From assembly GCA_051985675.1 (NCBI GenBank), contig JBPYFJ010000092.1, positions 21,966 to 85,965 on the forward strand: a stretch of 64,000 nucleotides of DNA. The letters are read 5' to 3'. Positions 60,914-64,000 of this stretch are shown here, piece after piece. The notes under the pieces are model-generated. The model saw only the letters and a program-made list of their open reading frames with translations, was not told the origin of the DNA and searched no databases. This stretch comes from JAFAXD01 sp051985675 (GTDB lineage Bacteria; Pseudomonadota; Alphaproteobacteria; Rhizobiales; Xanthobacteraceae). Both the position numbers and the translations under genes were made by a program. Positions within the stretch are counted from its first letter, which is position 1. The number at the start of each line of letters is the position of its first letter.

Positions 60914-60946
60914 ATCGATAACGCATCGATCACAAACGAGACCGGA

Positions 60947-62554
60947 TCAATCAGGCCGGCTGTTCAGCCTGCGCAGCGCATAGTCCTGGAAGTGGTCGAT
61001 CTCGTAGAGGCTGTCGCACACCGAGCCGCAGCGGCTCGACGCTTCCGTGACCCGGATGGCGAGCGATGCGCCGTCGGGCTTTTCCTGCTGCCGGTAGAGC
61101 GCGATATGGTGGTCCGGGAGCAGCAGCACATCGCCGGTGCGCATCCGGTCCAACGCCGCGACACGTTTGGTGATGTCGGGCAGCTCCGTGGTTCCGACGT
61201 GGCGGCCGAGCTGCCACACGTTGGAGACAAGCCCGGAGCAGTCGACGCCCGCGGTGACGCGGCGCACCTCGCTTGACCAGAATGTTCCGCCGATATTGCC
61301 GGCCACGTAGCCTTGTTGGATTTTCTGGTCAAAGCGCTCGATCGTGTCGGATCCGCCCCAGTCATAGGGCAGGCCGGTCTTGACGACGGGAGGACGGTCG
61401 CGCGCTTCATCCGGAGGAAGCACGAACCTGTTTCGCCGCGTGCAGGCAATCGGAATGCCCTGCACGATCTCGACCTCGCACGGATGGCGCAGGTTCTGCT
61501 CGGTCAACGTCCAGGAATGATCGCGATAGGCATCCATCCGCTTGCGAAGCTCCGCGGGTTTCAGCACCACGGTGCCGTCCGTGGAGCCGTTGCGCGATGC
61601 AAACGGCCGCTCGTCGCCCAGACTGATGACGGTGGTGTCGGCCGGCTCGATCAAGGGCAACAGTTTGGAGAGCGGAGGCGGCGGCGCCCAACGTCGGGGC
61701 TTCCCGCGCGCCTGTTGCAGGTCGACCAGATCCTTCGACGGCGTCTCGAACCCTAGGCGGTAGATCTTGAACGCGCCGGCTTTGCCGTTGGATACAAGGC
61801 TTGCCAACAGCGCGATCGTTCCGTCCGGCATGATCGTCGCATAGTCGAATCCGACCCGGGACATGATGGCGAGCGGCAGCGGTGCTAGTCCGGAGAGGAT
61901 GCCGTTCTTCTCGAAGCGGCCGATGTAGACGTCGACCTTGATGCGCTGATCGTCCGCCTGATCGGGTGGCGGCTCGCTCAGATAGTACTCTTTCCAAAGA
62001 ACATAGCGCCGGCCATCGCCGATGCGGTCGAGCTCGCGCAGGCTCGCGAGATAGTAGGGGCCGATCGGCCGGACCTGCAGCGCGGCTTCGCCGCGAAAGG
62101 CTTTGAGCATGAGCCCGGAGCGTGTGCGCACGACCGGCGGAGTACGAAGTTCCGGCCGCTTGGCGTCATGCGCGGATGCCGCAAACGCGGCGGGCCATCG
62201 CGTCTGGTCGCGATCGACCTCGATACGGGACCTCTCATCCTCGGAGATGATCACAACCTTGTCGGCCTGTCGCACCAGCCGCCATGGGCGAAAGCCGGCG
62301 GGCATCTTGGTCGTCTTCAACGCCGCGCTCTCCCCGTCGCGGTAAGCCGAAATCGCCCCGTCGAGCGGGTCGACCACGGCGACGATGCTGTCGCGCAGCA
62401 GAAAGATATGACTGGGTCCCGCGCCGTCGCGGTCCGCGCGGATCTCGATTTCGGTGAAGGCGAGGGCGGTGGAGGGGAGAACGGCGGGCGCGCCGCTGCA
62501 CGCCAGCGAAGCAATAATCAGAAATTTTCGCAGACCCCGCGCGCGACGCGTCAT
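60947..62554 (-). CDS. Large secreted protein with NlpC/P60-like C-terminal domain
   Basis: A 535-residue exported protein. The signal peptide RKFLIIASLACSGAPAV is followed by a long, poorly conserved region with beta-rich, WD-like stretches. The last 130 residues show GVDCSGLVSNVWQLGRHVGT and MRTGDVLLLPDHHIALYRQQ, the Cys and His of an NlpC/P60-type cysteine peptidase that cuts peptidoglycan peptides or related bonds. Usual NlpC proteins are shorter, so the N-terminal region may be a binding or propeptide part. The ATG at 62554 follows GGGAAAGCG and begins the signal; the open frame continues to 62611 without one. It is convergent with the HAD gene. Confidence 0.8.
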   Translation of the reverse strand: MTRRARGLRKFLIIASLACSGAPAVLPSTALAFTEIEIRADRDGAGPSHIFLLRDSIVAVVDPLDGAISAYRDGESAALKTTKMPAGFRPWRLVRQADKVVIISEDERSRIEVDRDQTRWPAAFAASAHDAKRPELRTPPVVRTRSGLMLKAFRGEAALQVRPIGPYYLASLRELDRIGDGRRYVLWKEYYLSEPPPDQADDQRIKVDVYIGRFEKNGILSGLAPLPLAIMSRVGFDYATIMPDGTIALLASLVSNGKAGAFKIYRLGFETPSKDLVDLQQARGKPRRWAPPPPLSKLLPLIEPADTTVISLGDERPFASRNGSTDGTVVLKPAELRKRMDAYRDHSWTLTEQNLRHPCEVEIVQGIPIACTRRNRFVLPPDEARDRPPVVKTGLPYDWGGSDTIERFDQKIQQGYVAGNIGGTFWSSEVRRVTAGVDCSGLVSNVWQLGRHVGTTELPDITKRVAALDRMRTGDVLLLPDHHIALYRQQEKPDGASLAIRVTEASSRCGSVCDSLYEIDHFQDYALRRLNSRPD

Positions 62555-62688
62555 CGCTTTCCCGGCCCCGGTTCGCGGTCGGAATACGCACCGCAAGTGG
62601 GGCAGCGGCAAGGCAAGCGGGGTGCGGTTACCTCTCCCGGTGGCGGCTTATGGCCTCATTGAGAATGGGGAGTAGCGGCGCTCCGGTC

Positions 62689-63490
62689 TCAGCGCGCCGC
62701 CTCGAGCCGCGCGCGCAGCGTCTGGAATCCGTCCGCGCTCTGCAGGCCCTTGATCTCATCAAGCACGCCGCGCGTGGCCGGGAGCGGCGCGATATCAAGC
62801 TCGGCTTTGAGCGACTTGCTCCAATTCTGATAGTACTGGATCGCCTCGCACCGGCGCTCGTCGAGCGCCAGCAGGTCAGCAAATTGCGCACCAATTCTTC
62901 GCGATAGGGATCGAACCGCAACGCGCGGCGCGCCAGCGCGATGGCCTCGTGATAGAGGCCGACCGCGCCCAGCCGGCACACCGCCATGGTCGCGGTGCGC
63001 AGGAACAGCGAGTGCAGGCGCTCGCGCTCCTCCAGGATCCAGTCGCCGTCGTCGCCGTCGAGGAACGGCCCTTCGTAACGGTGCAGCACCGCGGCGACAT
63101 GGTTCAACGTGTGATGGTCGAGCAGCGTTTCGGGCTGCGGAGCGCCATGGCGGCGGTCTCCTGCAGGGCGGTCGCGTCGATGTCGAGCCACGGCGCGCGC
63201 TCGAGAATGGTCTCGGTCCCGATCGTCAGCAAATTCCGTCCGCCGGCGCTTCGTGGCTCGCTCGCCAGCAGCTTGCGCAGGCGCCAGATCGCCGAGTTGA
63301 GCGCGCGGCGCGCGCGCTCGGTATCGAGCTCGGGCCAGAACAGGTCGGCGAGCCGCTCGCGCCGGTGCGGGCGGTTCGGGTAGGCGAACAGGAAACTCGC
63401 AAGGCCGCGGCCTGCCGGCCCCAACTCCGACCACGTCCGATTATCGACACCTGCGACGCGGAATACTCCGAGTAGTCCGACGCTCAACAT
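62689..63490 (-). pseudogene. BTAD-type (SARP-like) transcriptional regulator with two frameshifts
   Basis: From the ATG at 63490 the frame encodes an OmpR-like winged helix, GPAGRGLASFLFAYPNRPHR and FWPELDTERARRALNSAIWR, then stops at 63104. Around 63130 a one-base shift lets the next frame continue as TLLDHHTLNHVAAVLHRYEG and AIALARRALRFDPYREELVR, the BTAD helical domain. Around 62883 another shift reaches a third frame, QFADLLALDERRCEAIQYYQ to LKAELDIAPLPATRG, ending at 62689. The three pieces together equal a normal SARP-type regulator of about 270 residues. Either the gene is dead or the sequence has two errors. Confidence 0.7.
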
Positions 63491-64000
63491 GGGCGCCCCC
63501 CAAAGTCATAGCCTGCGCTGAGGGCCGGCAGTCGCCTGCACGGGCCCCTGTTCCCGTTTGACGGGACGGTTCACCAGTTCAGCCGGTACCTGTGTGCCCT
63601 GCCCAGAGGCCAACCTATCGGAGGCTGGCCGTAGGGTGATACCAAAACCTAGTACCGGAGGTTGCAACGTACCAGTGATCGGGATCACACCGTGCTGTGA
63701 TAATTTCGCGAGCCCCCGCGCGGGTGCAACCGGAGTGGGCCGCGCGATCCCGGCTGTGGTGGTGCAACCGCGGCCTTCGCTCGCGTCCCGGAACGACGAC
63801 CCGCAAGCAGTTGTCTCAATAATAAAAATTATTGACGAATAATAAGCATAATGTATCGGGGACTGCAGTCTGCTCAATGAGGGGCGCTTTCATGAGGCGA
63901 TCCTGGAGCGGGGCAGACCAGCGGCGTCCGAGAACGCCTGGTTCGCAGCCAGGATCCCAGGGGGCCCGGGGAGAACCGCCAAGGCCGGCACCATGACCGG
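63491..64000. other. 510-base terminal gap with an AT-rich hairpin
   Basis: No intact gene is supported. At 63813-63856 a run of A/T bases contrasts sharply with the GC-rich surroundings and includes CAATAAT, four A's, then ATTATTG (63817-63834), a hairpin. TTGACG lies at 63832-63837. An ATG at 63993 preceded by AAGG could begin a gene leaving the window, but only eight bases of it are present. Confidence 0.4.

Noticed and set aside
63558..63842. A 94-codon plus-strand frame before the window end
   Set aside because: It ends in the AT-rich hairpin, has no ribosome site and no recognisable sequence pattern.
1..64000. CRISPR array, tRNA or rRNA genes, or an intact insertion sequence
   Set aside because: No regularly spaced direct repeats, no T-loop/anticodon patterns in gaps and no transposase motif were found by eye. 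Short degenerate copies could escape notice.

Overview
The window is GC-rich chromosomal DNA from an alphaproteobacterium, most likely a member of the Hyphomicrobiales (Rhizobiales) near the Bradyrhizobium/Xanthobacteraceae group. The grounds are family content and order: an aerobic-type cob cluster led by a DUF1636 protein and CobW, several orphan Bug/TctC solute-binding proteins, a SAM-domain/cyclase/ATPase/TPR giant regulator, and short palindromic intergenic repeats carrying CTAG. This placement is inferred from family resemblance, not from any marker gene; there is no rRNA or tRNA here.

Layout. 1-3046: a truncated TPR protein, an aromatic-acid-type MFS transporter and a small secreted protein. 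3088-7960: kynureninase (minus strand) divergent from an aspartate dehydrogenase-like gene and a three-gene ABC importer (binding protein, ATPase, permease), suggesting tryptophan/kynurenine/NAD metabolism. 7967-18203: an internally deleted M20 amidohydrolase remnant, two Bug binding proteins, a flavin monooxygenase, a fusion of a periplasmic binding domain with a TRIC/UPF0126 channel, a glyoxalase-fold protein, a CPA1 antiporter and a Tat-exported BBE-type flavoprotein oxidase. 18322-20488: a binding protein lacking a signal peptide, a cupin and CysK. 20507-26293: a PhyH dioxygenase divergent from a complete branched-chain amino-acid-type ABC operon. 26294-30527: patatin, SnoaL-like protein, ECF sigma/anti-sigma pair and DoxX.

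30540-52555 is the cobalamin region. cobS and cobT are divergent. Then come a divergent Bug pair and a 3.9-kb segment (ketopantoate reductase-like, AraC regulator, flavoprotein oxidase) bounded by near-perfect 20-bp inverted repeats and apparently inserted at the 3' end of cobB. After it lie cobB, cbiD, cobM, cobE, cobL, cobK, cobJ, cobI, cobH, cobG, cobN, cobW and a DUF1636 gene. A cobalamin riboswitch at 52361-52555 (minus strand) heads the main transcript. Most junctions are ATGA overlaps. cobK lies on the opposite strand between cobL and cobJ with no spare bases. The cluster uses the oxygen-dependent CobG but carries CbiD, and no CobF is present in the window.

52561-56600 looks like an accessory, repeat-rich stretch of small genes (GNAT, DUF899, DksA-like, a zinc ribbon, a 38-residue membrane peptide), with a frameshifted small gene and a perfect 20-bp palindrome that resembles a TetR-type operator. 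56690-63490 holds the 1112-residue cyclase-like regulator, a HAD phosphatase, a large secreted protein with an NlpC/P60-like C-terminus, and a BTAD-type regulator broken by two frameshifts. The last 510 bases contain no supported gene but do contain a striking AT-rich hairpin.
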